Positions 1-8,746 of a stretch of 43,944 nucleotides of DNA are shown here, in pieces. The translations under genes were made by a program, and so were the position numbers. The notes beneath the pieces were generated by a model. It was not told where the DNA came from. It ran no database searches and saw only the letters and a list, made by a program, of their open reading frames with translations. Origin of the DNA: JADJYF01 sp050186725 (lineage in GTDB: Bacteria; Pseudomonadota; Gammaproteobacteria; Ga0077536). The stretch's first letter is position 1. The number at the start of each line of letters is the position of its first letter. The stretch is from assembly GCA_050186725.1 (NCBI GenBank), contig JBFWYG010000034.1:1-43944 (forward strand), written 5' to 3'.

Positions 1-414
1 ACCCGCATCATTCCCGGCAGCCATCGCTACGACGGTCCGCCGCCTTTCGGCGCCGAACTGCCCACCGTCCCCGCCGAGATGCCGGCCGGCAGCGTGATGC
101 TGTTCGACAGTCAGCTATGGCACGCGGGCGGCGCCAACACCACCGCCGAGCGACGCTATGCGATCTCCTGTTACTACTGCGTGGGCTGGATGCGCCAGCA
201 GGAGAACCAGCAGCTCGGCATCCCCGCCGAACTCGCGGCGCGCATGCCGCGGCGCCTGCAGGAGTTGATGGGTTACAGCGTGTGGCGCGGTCAGTACGGC
301 CACATCGCGAACCGCGATCCCATCGAGTTGCTCGGCCGCGAGCGGACCACGCGCATGATCTGGGACGATCGGCGCGTCGCCGAGATCGTGTCCCCGCCGG
401 TCACGGAGCCGTGA
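1..414 (+). CDS. Phytanoyl-CoA dioxygenase (PhyH) family protein, 3' part only
   Basis: The gene enters from the left edge in frame 1, so only the last 137 residues are visible. It resembles the C-terminal half of PhyH-type Fe(II)/2-oxoglutarate dioxygenases, which hydroxylate small molecules or acyl-CoAs. The visible part has a GSHR segment, then DSQLWHAGGANTT, where the His would be the distal iron ligand, then an Arg-rich ERRYAISCYY strand where the 2-oxoglutarate-binding Arg normally sits. The proximal HxD motif lies outside the window. Its stop codon overlaps the GTG start of the SOUL protein (shared GTGA at 411-414), so the two are probably translationally coupled. The substrate cannot be told from sequence. 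Confidence 0.8.
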   Translation, partial: TRIIPGSHRYDGPPPFGAELPTVPAEMPAGSVMLFDSQLWHAGGANTTAERRYAISCYYCVGWMRQQENQQLGIPAELAARMPRRLQELMGYSVWRGQYGHIANRDPIELLGRERTTRMIWDDRRVAEIVSPPVTEP

Positions 415-1058
415 GTGCCGCGCGCCGCCTGCCTGCGCTCCTCGCCGCGCTCGCGCTGTGGGCCGTGAGTCTCGCCTGCGTGGCGATCGAGGAACCGCAT
501 TACGACGTGACAGGCCAGCTGGGCGAGGTCGAACTGCGCGCCTACGCGCCCTACGTGGTGGCCGAGGTGATGCTGACGGGTTCGGCGGAGGACACCGGCA
601 ACCAGGGCTTTCGCATTCTGGCCGGCTATATCTTCGGGAAGAACCACGGCGAGCAGCGCCTTGCCATGACCGCGCCGGTGGCGCAGACCCCGGCGCCGGT
701 CAAGCTCGAGATGACCGCGCCCGTGATCCAGCAGGCCGCACCCGGCAGCTACGTCGTGCAGTTCGTATTGCCCGCCGATGTCACCCTCGCCACCGCGCCC
801 CGGCCGCTCGACCCGCGCATCGTGCTGCGCGAGAACGCTGCGAAACGCGTGGCGGTGATCCGCTACTCGGGCACCTGGTCCAAGGCCAATTACGACGAGC
901 ACCTTGCGAAGCTCCGCCAGGCGCTCGAGACCGCGCGGCTCGCGTGGAGCGGTGAACCTGTCTACGCGCGCTACGATCCGCCGTTCAAACCGTGGTTCCT
1001 GAGACGCAACGAGATCTGGCTCGAACTGGCCGGCGACACCGTGCCCGTCGCCCACTGA
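411..1058 (+). CDS. SOUL family heme-binding protein with signal peptide
   Basis: A 215-residue protein of the SOUL/HBP heme-binding family. I chose the GTG at 411, which overlaps the upstream stop (GTGA), because it begins a clean signal sequence: basic SAARR, then a hydrophobic stretch to about residue 23. A Cys (AVSLAC) lies near the cleavage site, but the residue at -3 does not fit the lipobox, so lipidation is doubtful. The mature part starts EEPHYDVTG and has the SOUL-type features ELRAYAPYVVAEV, GFRILAGYIFGKN, repeated MTAPV and the FxLP strand VQFVLPADV. Bacterial members are exported proteins of uncertain function; heme binding is inferred from family membership. Length is normal for the family. 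Confidence 0.85.
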   Translation: MSAARRLPALLAALALWAVSLACVAIEEPHYDVTGQLGEVELRAYAPYVVAEVMLTGSAEDTGNQGFRILAGYIFGKNHGEQRLAMTAPVAQTPAPVKLEMTAPVIQQAAPGSYVVQFVLPADVTLATAPRPLDPRIVLRENAAKRVAVIRYSGTWSKANYDEHLAKLRQALETARLAWSGEPVYARYDPPFKPWFLRRNEIWLELAGDTVPVAH

Positions 1059-1118
1059 TCTCTCCACGCCTCTGTCCACGCCCCTGGCGGCCGGCTGGGC
1101 TGCTACCCTGTCGCGCTC

Positions 1119-2387
1119 ATGACTCCCGCCCGCAGACTGAAGAACATCCTCGGCGCCTCGGCCGGCAATTTCGTCGAATGGTTCGACTGGTTCGCCTACG
1201 CGTCCTTCGCGCTGTATTTCTCGCGCGCCTTCTTTCCGGCCGGCGACCAGACCGCGCAGCTCCTGAACACCGCCTTCGTGTTCGCCGGCGGTTTTATCGC
1301 GCGGCCGATTGGCGCGCTCCTGTTCGGCATGTACGCGGACCGCGCCGGCCGCCGCGCGGCGCTCACGCTCTCGGTCGCCATGATGTGCGGGGGCGCGCTG
1401 CTCATCGCGGTCACGCCGACCGGGCTCGGTGTACTGTCGCCGTTCCTGCTGGTGCTGGCGCGGCTGCTGCAGGGCCTCGCGGTCGGCGGCGAGTACGGCG
1501 CGTCGGCCACCTACGTGAGCGAGATGGCGAGCACGCGCCATCGCGGCTTCTGGTCGGGCTTCCTCTACGTCACGCTGGTGGGCGGGCAGCTCGCGGCCAT
1601 GAGCCTGCAGGTGCTCTTGCAGCGGCTGCTCGGCGAGGACGCGCTCTACGCCTGGGGCTGGCGCATTCCCTTCGTGGTCGGCGCGGCGCTCGCGGTGGTG
1701 GTGTTCTTCATCCGGCGCGGCATCGAGGAGACCCAGGTCTTCACCCACGAGGCCGGCGCGCCGGCCGCGCGCGGTCGTCCGCTCGCGCTGCTCAAGGACT
1801 ATCCGCGCGAGACCGCCATCGTGCTCGGCCTGACCGCGGGCGGCGCCATCGGCTTCTACACCTACGCGGTCTACATGCAGAAGCTCCTGGTCAACAGCGC
1901 CGGCTTTGCGCGGCCCGTGGCGGCCGAGGTCATGACCTGGGTGCTCGCGACCATGCTGTTCCTGCCGCCGCTGGTCGGCGCGCTGGCCGACGTGGTGGGG
2001 CGCAAGCGCACCATGGTGATGGCCTTCGGCGCGAGTGCCCTGCTCGCCGTGCCGGTACTGGGCGCGCTGCGCACGGCGAGCGATCCGCTCACGGTCTACC
2101 TGCTGTGCCTGCTGCCGCTCTTCTGCCTGTGCGGCTATTACGCGCTGTCGGCCATCATCAAGGCCGAGCTCTATCCGACCCACGTGCGCGCGCTCGGCGT
2201 GTCCCTGCCCTACGCCGTCGCGCTCGCGATCTTCGGTGGCAATGCCGAGACCGTCGCGCTGGCGATGAAGCGCGCGGGCATGGAAGCAGGCTATGACTGG
2301 GTGGTGACGGGCGTGTTCGGCGTCGCGCTGCTTGCGGCGCTGTGCCTGCCGCCGGACCAGTCGCGTCAGCGGCTCGCGCTTGATTGA
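1119..2387 (+). CDS. MFS transporter, metabolite:H+ symporter (MHS) type
   Basis: A 422-residue, 12-helix major facilitator permease. The N-terminal FVEWFDWFAYASFA and FFP segments, the loop 2-3 signature GMYADRAGRRAAL, and LQGLAVGGEYGASATYVSE in helix 4-5 are typical of the MHS subfamily (KgtP, ProP, citrate and shikimate permeases), which import organic acids or compatible solutes with protons. A second GALADVVGRKR motif starts the C-terminal half. No extended C-terminal coiled coil (as in ProP) is present, so a dicarboxylate or keto-acid substrate is more likely than osmoprotectants, but this is inference. The gene stands 60 bp after the SOUL gene and 101 bp before the alcohol dehydrogenase, all on the same strand. 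Confidence 0.88.
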   Translation: MTPARRLKNILGASAGNFVEWFDWFAYASFALYFSRAFFPAGDQTAQLLNTAFVFAGGFIARPIGALLFGMYADRAGRRAALTLSVAMMCGGALLIAVTPTGLGVLSPFLLVLARLLQGLAVGGEYGASATYVSEMASTRHRGFWSGFLYVTLVGGQLAAMSLQVLLQRLLGEDALYAWGWRIPFVVGAALAVVVFFIRRGIEETQVFTHEAGAPAARGRPLALLKDYPRETAIVLGLTAGGAIGFYTYAVYMQKLLVNSAGFARPVAAEVMTWVLATMLFLPPLVGALADVVGRKRTMVMAFGASALLAVPVLGALRTASDPLTVYLLCLLPLFCLCGYYALSAIIKAELYPTHVRALGVSLPYAVALAIFGGNAETVALAMKRAGMEAGYDWVVTGVFGVALLAALCLPPDQSRQRLALD

Positions 2388-2488
2388 TCGTGCCCAAGGC
2401 GCTTCCATGCGAGACGCGTAAGCCAGACGTGTCGCGCCGGCGTGACCGTCCGCTCGCGCGCGTCATCCCCAGAACTCGGAGGTTCAGC

Positions 2489-3592
2489 ATGAAGATCACC
2501 GCCGCCGTGGCTCGCGCCGCAGCCAGTCCGTTCACCGTCGAAACCCTCGACCTCGATGCGCCGCGCGCGGACGAGGTGCTGGTGCGCATCGCCGGCGCCG
2601 GTGTGTGTCACACCGACCTCGTCGCCCGCGACCAGGCCCTGCCGGTGCCCCTGCCCATCGTGCTAGGTCATGAGGGCGCGGGCGTGGTCGAGGCGGTGGG
2701 CGACGCGGTCCGCGGCCTCGCGCCCGGCGATCACGTCGTGCTGTCCTTTGCCTCCTGCGGCCAGTGCCACGACTGCGCGCGGCATGCGCCCGGCTACTGC
2801 GCGGAATTCTTCCCGCGCAATTTTGGCGGTGCGCGGCCCGACGGCAGTACGGCCCTGAGCCTCGCCGGCACACCGGTCGCCAGCAATTTCTTCGGCCAGT
2901 CCTCCTTCGCGAGCCATGCCCTGGTCGCGGCGCGCAACGCCATCAAGGTTCGCGGCGATGCACCCCTGGACCTGCTCGGACCACTCGGCTGCGGTGTGCA
3001 GACCGGCGCCGGTAGCATCATGCAGGCGCTGGCCTGCCGCGCCGGCAGCAGCCTGCTGGTGACGGGCGGCGGCTCCGTCGGACTGTCGGCGGTGCTGGGC
3101 GCGATGGTGCAGGGCTGCGCCACCATCATCGTGCTGGAGCCGAACGCCGCGCGTCGCGCAATGGCCCTCGCTCTGGGCGCGACTCACGCCCTCGACCCGG
3201 CGGCCGGTGATGTGCCCACCCAGGTGCGCGCCGTCATGCCGCGCGGCGTGGACTACGTGCTCGACACCACCGGCCGCGCGGACGTGATCCTGGCGACGGT
3301 CGGCGCCGTGGCGCCGCTCGCCACGCTCGGTGTGGTTGGGGTGCCGGCAGGACCCGGGGACGCCACGCTCGGCTTCGATGTCATCGCGCTGCTCGGCCTC
3401 GGTCTCACGGTGAAGGGCATCACTGAAGGCGATGTCGACCCGGTGCGATTCATTCCGCGGCTGGTTGACTTGTTCATGGCCGGACGCTTTCCTTTCGAGC
3501 GCCTGGTTACGCACTATCCGCTGGCGGAGATCAACCGCGCCATCGACGAGCAGCACCGCGGGCTGTGCATCAAGCCAGTGCTGACACCCTGA
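2489..3592 (+). CDS. Zinc-dependent NAD(P)-alcohol dehydrogenase (aryl-alcohol / class III-like)
   Basis: A 367-residue medium-chain dehydrogenase. The ATG at 2489 was chosen over an upstream in-frame ATG because GGAGG lies six bases before it and homology begins there. Catalytic zinc ligands are visible as Cys40 (GVCHTD), His61 (GHEGAG) and Cys168 (LGCGVQTGAG). The structural zinc lobe is Cys90, Cys93, Cys96 and Cys104. The Rossmann glycine motif is GGGSVG at 193-198, and an acidic Glu ends the second strand (IIVLEP), favouring NAD over NADP. The GCGVQTGAG segment and overall length match benzyl-alcohol and aryl-alcohol dehydrogenases, which oxidise primary alcohols to aldehydes. The physiological substrate is not evident. 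Confidence 0.9.
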   Translation: MKITAAVARAAASPFTVETLDLDAPRADEVLVRIAGAGVCHTDLVARDQALPVPLPIVLGHEGAGVVEAVGDAVRGLAPGDHVVLSFASCGQCHDCARHAPGYCAEFFPRNFGGARPDGSTALSLAGTPVASNFFGQSSFASHALVAARNAIKVRGDAPLDLLGPLGCGVQTGAGSIMQALACRAGSSLLVTGGGSVGLSAVLGAMVQGCATIIVLEPNAARRAMALALGATHALDPAAGDVPTQVRAVMPRGVDYVLDTTGRADVILATVGAVAPLATLGVVGVPAGPGDATLGFDVIALLGLGLTVKGITEGDVDPVRFIPRLVDLFMAGRFPFERLVTHYPLAEINRAIDEQHRGLCIKPVLTP

Positions 3593-3685
3593 GCGGCGCA
3601 ACGCTGCAAAGCGTTCGCACAGGGTCTACGCTTGCTGGACGGGGCGGCGCAGGGTCGTGCCGATGAGCGTATGCATCCCGGGATC

Positions 3686-4195
3686 ATGGCCGAGCCGACT
3701 GCCTGGAGCCGATCACACCGAATGGTGCTCTGCGCTGCGCTGCTGGCCAGCGCCGCGGCCGCGGCGCGAGACCGCCCGCAGTGCTCCATCGAACTGCAGG
3801 CCGCCGAGAACATCGTCTACTACCGCGATCACGGTCGGCCCAAGGAATTCCTGACCGATCTCCTGCCGCCGCGACCGGGTACGCCGGGCGCGGCGCCGCG
3901 CCACAGGCATCCGTCGCTGACCGGGCAGATGTACATGATCATCGACGAGGTCTACGCCAACCCCGCCATCGGCGTGCGCGCCTATCTCGAGTATCGCAAT
4001 CTCGAGTGCCTGGACCGCGCCGACCGGATCCCCACGCCGCCGTCGCTGTCGGAGGTCGCGCTGTTCGTCGAGCGCTGCCAGACGCGCCACGACACCGCGC
4101 GCCGCGCTCAACGCGGCGGCGGCTTGAGCGCCTGCGTGGCGCGGGTGTTGAACGAGTACCGCGAGAGCCGCGCGCCGACCACCATCGAAGACTGA
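3686..4195 (+). CDS. Small secreted protein of unknown function
   Basis: I do not recognise this family. The reading frame can start at TTG 3632 or at ATG 3671, 3686 or 3722; none has a strong Shine-Dalgarno sequence. I prefer 3686, giving a signal peptide with a polar n-region and the hydrophobic core MVLCAALLASAAAAA, cleaved near RDRP. The mature protein is about 135 residues, mixed alpha/beta in appearance, with four cysteines (QCSI, LECL, ERCQ, SACV) that could form two disulfides in the periplasm. It ends ten bases before the convergent stop of the beta-CASP RNase gene. High third-position GC supports real coding; the function is unknown. Confidence 0.6.
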   Translation: MAEPTAWSRSHRMVLCAALLASAAAAARDRPQCSIELQAAENIVYYRDHGRPKEFLTDLLPPRPGTPGAAPRHRHPSLTGQMYMIIDEVYANPAIGVRAYLEYRNLECLDRADRIPTPPSLSEVALFVERCQTRHDTARRAQRGGGLSACVARVLNEYRESRAPTTIED

Positions 4196-4205
4196 GCCGT
4201 TCCGA

Positions 4206-5627
4206 TCAGCGCAATGGCAGCGACAGCGTCTCGCCACGCGCGGCGACGTGCACCCGCGCGCCGAAATCCTGCGCGAGTTGCGCCGCGAGCGCGGCCAGCG
4301 CGCCGTCCTCGCCATGCACCAGGGTCACCGGCGGTCGGCCGGCGAAGTGTTCGTACCAGGCGAGCAGCTCGCGCCGATCGGCGTGGGCGGAGAAGCCGCC
4401 CAGGGTGTGGATGCGCGCGTTGACGCGAATGGTCTCGCCCCACAGCCGAATATGCCGCGCGCCGTCCACCAGCTGGCGGCCGAGGGTGCCGCGCCCCTGG
4501 AAGCCGACGATCACGACGTGACATTCGCGTCGCCACACGTTGTGCTTCAGGTGATGCTTGATGCGCCCGCCGTTGCACATGCCGCTGCCGGCGATGATCA
4601 GCGTGCCGCCGCCTCGCCGGTTCAGGGCCATGGACTGCGCGGGCGTGGCGCAGAACTCGAGGTTGGGCAGCAGCGGCAGGCGGCGATGGCTCGCGAACAG
4701 CGCACGCGCGTCGTCGTCGAAGAGCTCATGATGGGAGAGGTAGATGCGCGTCGCCTCGATGGCGAGCGGGCTGTCGAGCGCGATTTTCCAGCGACCGAGA
4801 TCCCAGCGCTGGAAGTTCTGCCCGAAGTAGTACAGCAGCTCCTGGGTGCGACCAACCGCGAAGGCCGGGATCAGCACGTTGCCGCCCGACGCGTGGGCCT
4901 CGCGCAGCACCGCTTCCATTTCGCCGAGCGTGTCGTCGTGGCTGCGATGCTCGCGATCGCCGTAGGTGCTCTCGAGAATCAGGTGGTCGGCCTCGCGCAG
5001 CCGCACCGGGTCGCGCAGGATGGCCGCGCCGGCGTGGCCGAGATCGCCCGAGTACACCAGGCGAGCATGGCGTCCGGCGTGACTGAGCATGAGCTCGACG
5101 ATGGACGAGCCTAAGATGTGGCCGGCGTCGTGCAGGGTCAGCGTCACACCCGGCAGAATCTCGTGGGCGGCGCCATAGTCCAGCGGCACGAAGTGCTTCA
5201 TCGCGCGTTCCGCGTCACGCCGCGAATAGAGCGGCAGGATCGGCGCGAGGCCTTTGCGCTCGCGCTTGCGGTTCTCCCACTCGCATTCCTTCTCGGCGAT
5301 GAAGGCCGCGTCGCGCAGCATGACCGTGCACAGGTCGCGGGTCGCGGCCTGCGCGTAGATCGGACCGCGATAGCCGGCTTTCACCAGCAGCGGCAGGCGC
5401 CCGGAGTGATCGATGTGCGCGTGGCTCAAGACCACCGCGTCGATGCTGCCGACATCGAAGGGCAGCGGATCGGCATTGCGCGCCTCGTCGCGCCGGCTGC
5501 CCTGGATGAGGCCACAGTCGAGCAGCACGCGCCGCCCGTCGAAGTGCAGCAGGTGGCAGGAGCCCGTGACCTCCCCGGCGGCGCCGAGATGCTCGAGCGC
5601 TGCCTTGCCGTGACCCGCGCCGCTCAT
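4206..5627 (-). CDS. MBL-fold beta-CASP RNA-processing exonuclease (COG1236 type)
   Basis: A 473-residue metallo-beta-lactamase/beta-CASP nuclease, the family of RNA-processing exonucleases related to eukaryotic CPSF-73. The metal-binding motif HAHIDH is at residues 69-74. Further motifs are AGHILGSS (third metal His), LESTYGDREH (motif A region), GSGMCNGGRIKHHL, GFQGRGTLGRQL and FSAHADR near the C terminus. The frame extends upstream to 5828, but homology begins at MSGAGHG. That ATG overlaps the stop of the upstream amidohydrolase gene (ATGA at 5624-5627 on the minus strand), implying translational coupling. Substrate RNA is unknown. The pairing with an amidohydrolase is unusual. Confidence 0.9.
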   Translation of the reverse strand: MSGAGHGKAALEHLGAAGEVTGSCHLLHFDGRRVLLDCGLIQGSRRDEARNADPLPFDVGSIDAVVLSHAHIDHSGRLPLLVKAGYRGPIYAQAATRDLCTVMLRDAAFIAEKECEWENRKRERKGLAPILPLYSRRDAERAMKHFVPLDYGAAHEILPGVTLTLHDAGHILGSSIVELMLSHAGRHARLVYSGDLGHAGAAILRDPVRLREADHLILESTYGDREHRSHDDTLGEMEAVLREAHASGGNVLIPAFAVGRTQELLYYFGQNFQRWDLGRWKIALDSPLAIEATRIYLSHHELFDDDARALFASHRRLPLLPNLEFCATPAQSMALNRRGGGTLIIAGSGMCNGGRIKHHLKHNVWRRECHVVIVGFQGRGTLGRQLVDGARHIRLWGETIRVNARIHTLGGFSAHADRRELLAWYEHFAGRPPVTLVHGEDGALAALAAQLAQDFGARVHVAARGETLSLPLR

Positions 5628-6649
5628 GGTGTGAGCTTGTAGACGTCGACGGCCGTGTCGTGGAACAGAAGATCGCGCTCGGCCTGCGCGTAGGGCTCGG
5701 CGATGCGCTTGAACGCGTTCCACAGCGTGCGGTAGTTGCACGAGCGGCGGTCCGGCGGAAAGTTCGATTCGAACATCGCGCGCGCGGGACCGAAGGTGTC
5801 GATGCACCAGCGCATGTGATCGGCCCACACCGCGGCGAGCTCTTCGGAGTTCGGCGGCACTTCGCGGCGATGCCAGCGGTTGCCGAACACCGTCATGCCG
5901 ATGCCGCCGAGTTTCAACCGTACATTGGGCAGGGAGGCGAGCGCGGTGAGCTGTTCACGGCAGAACGCCAGCACCTCGTCGCGCTTGCTGGCGTAGGGTC
6001 CGATGCCGAGCGGCGCGCCGAGATGATCGAGCACGATGGTGGTGTCCGGCGCGGCCTTGGCCAAGGTCACGAGCTCCGTCATCTGCGGGTGGTAGAGCCA
6101 CACGTCGTAGGCGACACCATGCCGGCCGAGGGTGCGCACGCCTTCCTGGAAGGTCCGGTCAAGCAACAGGCCGGCGGGCGGGCTTTTCTGATGCGCGACG
6201 ATGTCCGGGCTGCCGTCCCAGGCGACCGCGTGGCGCACGCCGCAGAAGCGGCTGCCGCCGGCGGCGGCGTGGGCGTCCAGCGTGTCGGCGCAGGCCGCGC
6301 CGCGCAGCATGTCGGCGAAGGCGATGATGCCGCGCACCAGCGAGCGTCCCGCGAGGCGTTGGATCTCTTCGTCCTCGCGCACCACGAACTCGGTCTCGGC
6401 GACCGGCGCGAGCGCCGGTCCGCGCGCCTCGTCGTAGTTCCAGCCGCACTCCACGTAGACCGTCGACACCACGTTGTGACCATCGCGCGCGTCGGCCAGC
6501 AGGTCGGCGGCGAAGTAGTGGTCGCCGTCATGCCCCCACAGGTGGTGGTGGGCATCGCAGATGCGCTGCGTGGGGCTAAGCACCTCTTCGCGCACCTGGG
6601 CTCGCCACGCGGCGCGCTCCGCGGCGTGGGCGCTCTTCGGATCGTGCAT
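5624..6649 (-). CDS. COG3618-type TIM-barrel amidohydrolase (amidohydrolase 2 family)
   Basis: A 341-residue metal-dependent hydrolase of the amidohydrolase-2 family, which includes 2-pyrone-4,6-dicarboxylate lactonase, 4-sulfomuconolactonase and L-fucono-lactonase. Visible motifs are CDAHHHLWG (first metal-binding strand, His-x-His type), VYVECGWNYD, CGVRHAV, VLDHLGAP and the terminal Asp-region MFESNFPPD. The ATG at 6649 is preceded by AGGAG (6656-6660 on the minus strand). The open frame continues upstream to 6916 only because it reads through the repeat cluster there, so the longer start is rejected. The reaction is probably lactone hydrolysis in ring or sugar-acid breakdown; the substrate is unresolved. 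It is coupled to the downstream RNase gene. Confidence 0.85.
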   Translation of the reverse strand: MHDPKSAHAAERAAWRAQVREEVLSPTQRICDAHHHLWGHDGDHYFAADLLADARDGHNVVSTVYVECGWNYDEARGPALAPVAETEFVVREDEEIQRLAGRSLVRGIIAFADMLRGAACADTLDAHAAAGGSRFCGVRHAVAWDGSPDIVAHQKSPPAGLLLDRTFQEGVRTLGRHGVAYDVWLYHPQMTELVTLAKAAPDTTIVLDHLGAPLGIGPYASKRDEVLAFCREQLTALASLPNVRLKLGGIGMTVFGNRWHRREVPPNSEELAAVWADHMRWCIDTFGPARAMFESNFPPDRRSCNYRTLWNAFKRIAEPYAQAERDLLFHDTAVDVYKLTP

Positions 6650-6676
6650 CGGAAATCTCCTCTTCTTCGGGCGCAT

Positions 6677-6751
6677 TGTAGGGCGGGTTTCAATCCGCCA
6701 GGCACGGCGCACGCTCGAGGCAGTGCCCGGCCGATTGAAATCGGCCCTACA
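6677..6751 (+). repeat. 75-bp palindromic interspersed repeat, copy 1
   Basis: The unit is bounded by a perfect 8-bp inverted repeat, TGTAGGGC (6677-6684) and GCCCTACA (6744-6751). It contains two hairpins: A, GGCGGGTTTCAATCCGCC, and B, GGCCGATTGAAATCGGCC (6729-6746; 7-bp stem, TGAA loop). A second direct copy follows 9 bp later. The structure resembles REP or small MITE-like elements. It creates an artificial upstream extension of the amidohydrolase reading frame. Confidence 0.85.
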
Positions 6752-6760
6752 GGCGAGCTT

Positions 6761-6835
6761 TGTTGGCCGGGTTTCAACCCGCCAGGCACGGCGCACGGTC
6801 GAGGCAGTGCATGGCCGATTGAAATCGGCCCTACA
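6761..6835 (+). repeat. 75-bp palindromic interspersed repeat, copy 2
   Basis: This copy has the same length as copy 1 and differs at only a few bases, for example CGGGTTTCAACCCG in hairpin A, where the change restores a better inner palindrome. Hairpin B is identical. The right end GCCCTACA is intact; the left end has changed to TGTTGGCC. The shared tail CAGGCGAG follows both copies, so the duplication was about 84 bp including flank. Confidence 0.82.
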
Positions 6836-6863
6836 GGCGAGATTCCACCCCCCCTCGAAACGG

Positions 6864-6893
6864 TGGGAATGTCGGGTGCAAGTCCGACCTACA
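6864..6893 (+). repeat. Related degenerate palindrome upstream of the D-aminoacylase gene
   Basis: GTCGGGTGCAAGTCCGAC forms a short hairpin and is followed by CTACA, like the right end of the 75-bp units. It is probably a diverged relative of the same family. It lies just before the Shine-Dalgarno region of the next gene, so it may affect the mRNA 5' end. Confidence 0.5.
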
Positions 6894-6921
6894 ATAGGGT
6901 CCCCCTTCGAGGACACCGACC

Positions 6922-8595
<1,674 letters not shown>

Positions 8596-8644
8596 GGTGA
8601 CGATTCGCGTCGCCACGCGCATCCGTGCGCCGAGCGCCGCGCAT

Positions 8645-8715
8645 GGCGGGTTGAAACCCGCCCTACAGGATCATCGTTGAACGAAGCCTGCCTGTAGGGC
8701 CGATTTCAATCGGCC
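8645..8715 (-). repeat. Two truncated reverse copies of the palindromic repeat
   Basis: GGCGGGTTGAAACCCGCC followed by CTACA (8645-8667) is hairpin A plus terminus in reverse orientation. After a 25-bp spacer, TGTAGGGC leads into GGCCGATTTCAATCGGCC (8693-8715), hairpin B in reverse. Each is only half of the 75-bp unit, so they look like the abutting ends of two truncated reverse-oriented copies. They lie between the D-aminoacylase stop and the hrpB stop, in a convergent junction, where they may also act as a bidirectional terminator. Confidence 0.8.
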
Positions 8716-8746
8716 ATGCACGGCCTGCCAGCGCCGGTCGCGGCCA

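Noticed and set aside
411..500. Clear lipoprotein signal in the SOUL protein
   Set aside because: The Cys follows S-L-A, so -3 is not Leu/Val/Ile; a simple secretory signal is at least as likely.
291..2408. 705-residue minus-strand open frame opposite the SOUL and MFS genes
   Set aside because: It is antisense to genes with clear family motifs and has the biased, Arg/His-rich composition typical of shadow frames in GC-rich DNA.
6677..6835. CRISPR array
   Set aside because: Only two full 75-bp copies with similar flank, each made of two hairpins, and no unique spacers of constant size. No cas genes are nearby.
6650..6916. N-terminal extension of the COG3618 amidohydrolase
   Set aside because: The extension is translated repeat DNA (duplicated CRADFNRP segments); homology and a good ribosome binding site start at 6649.
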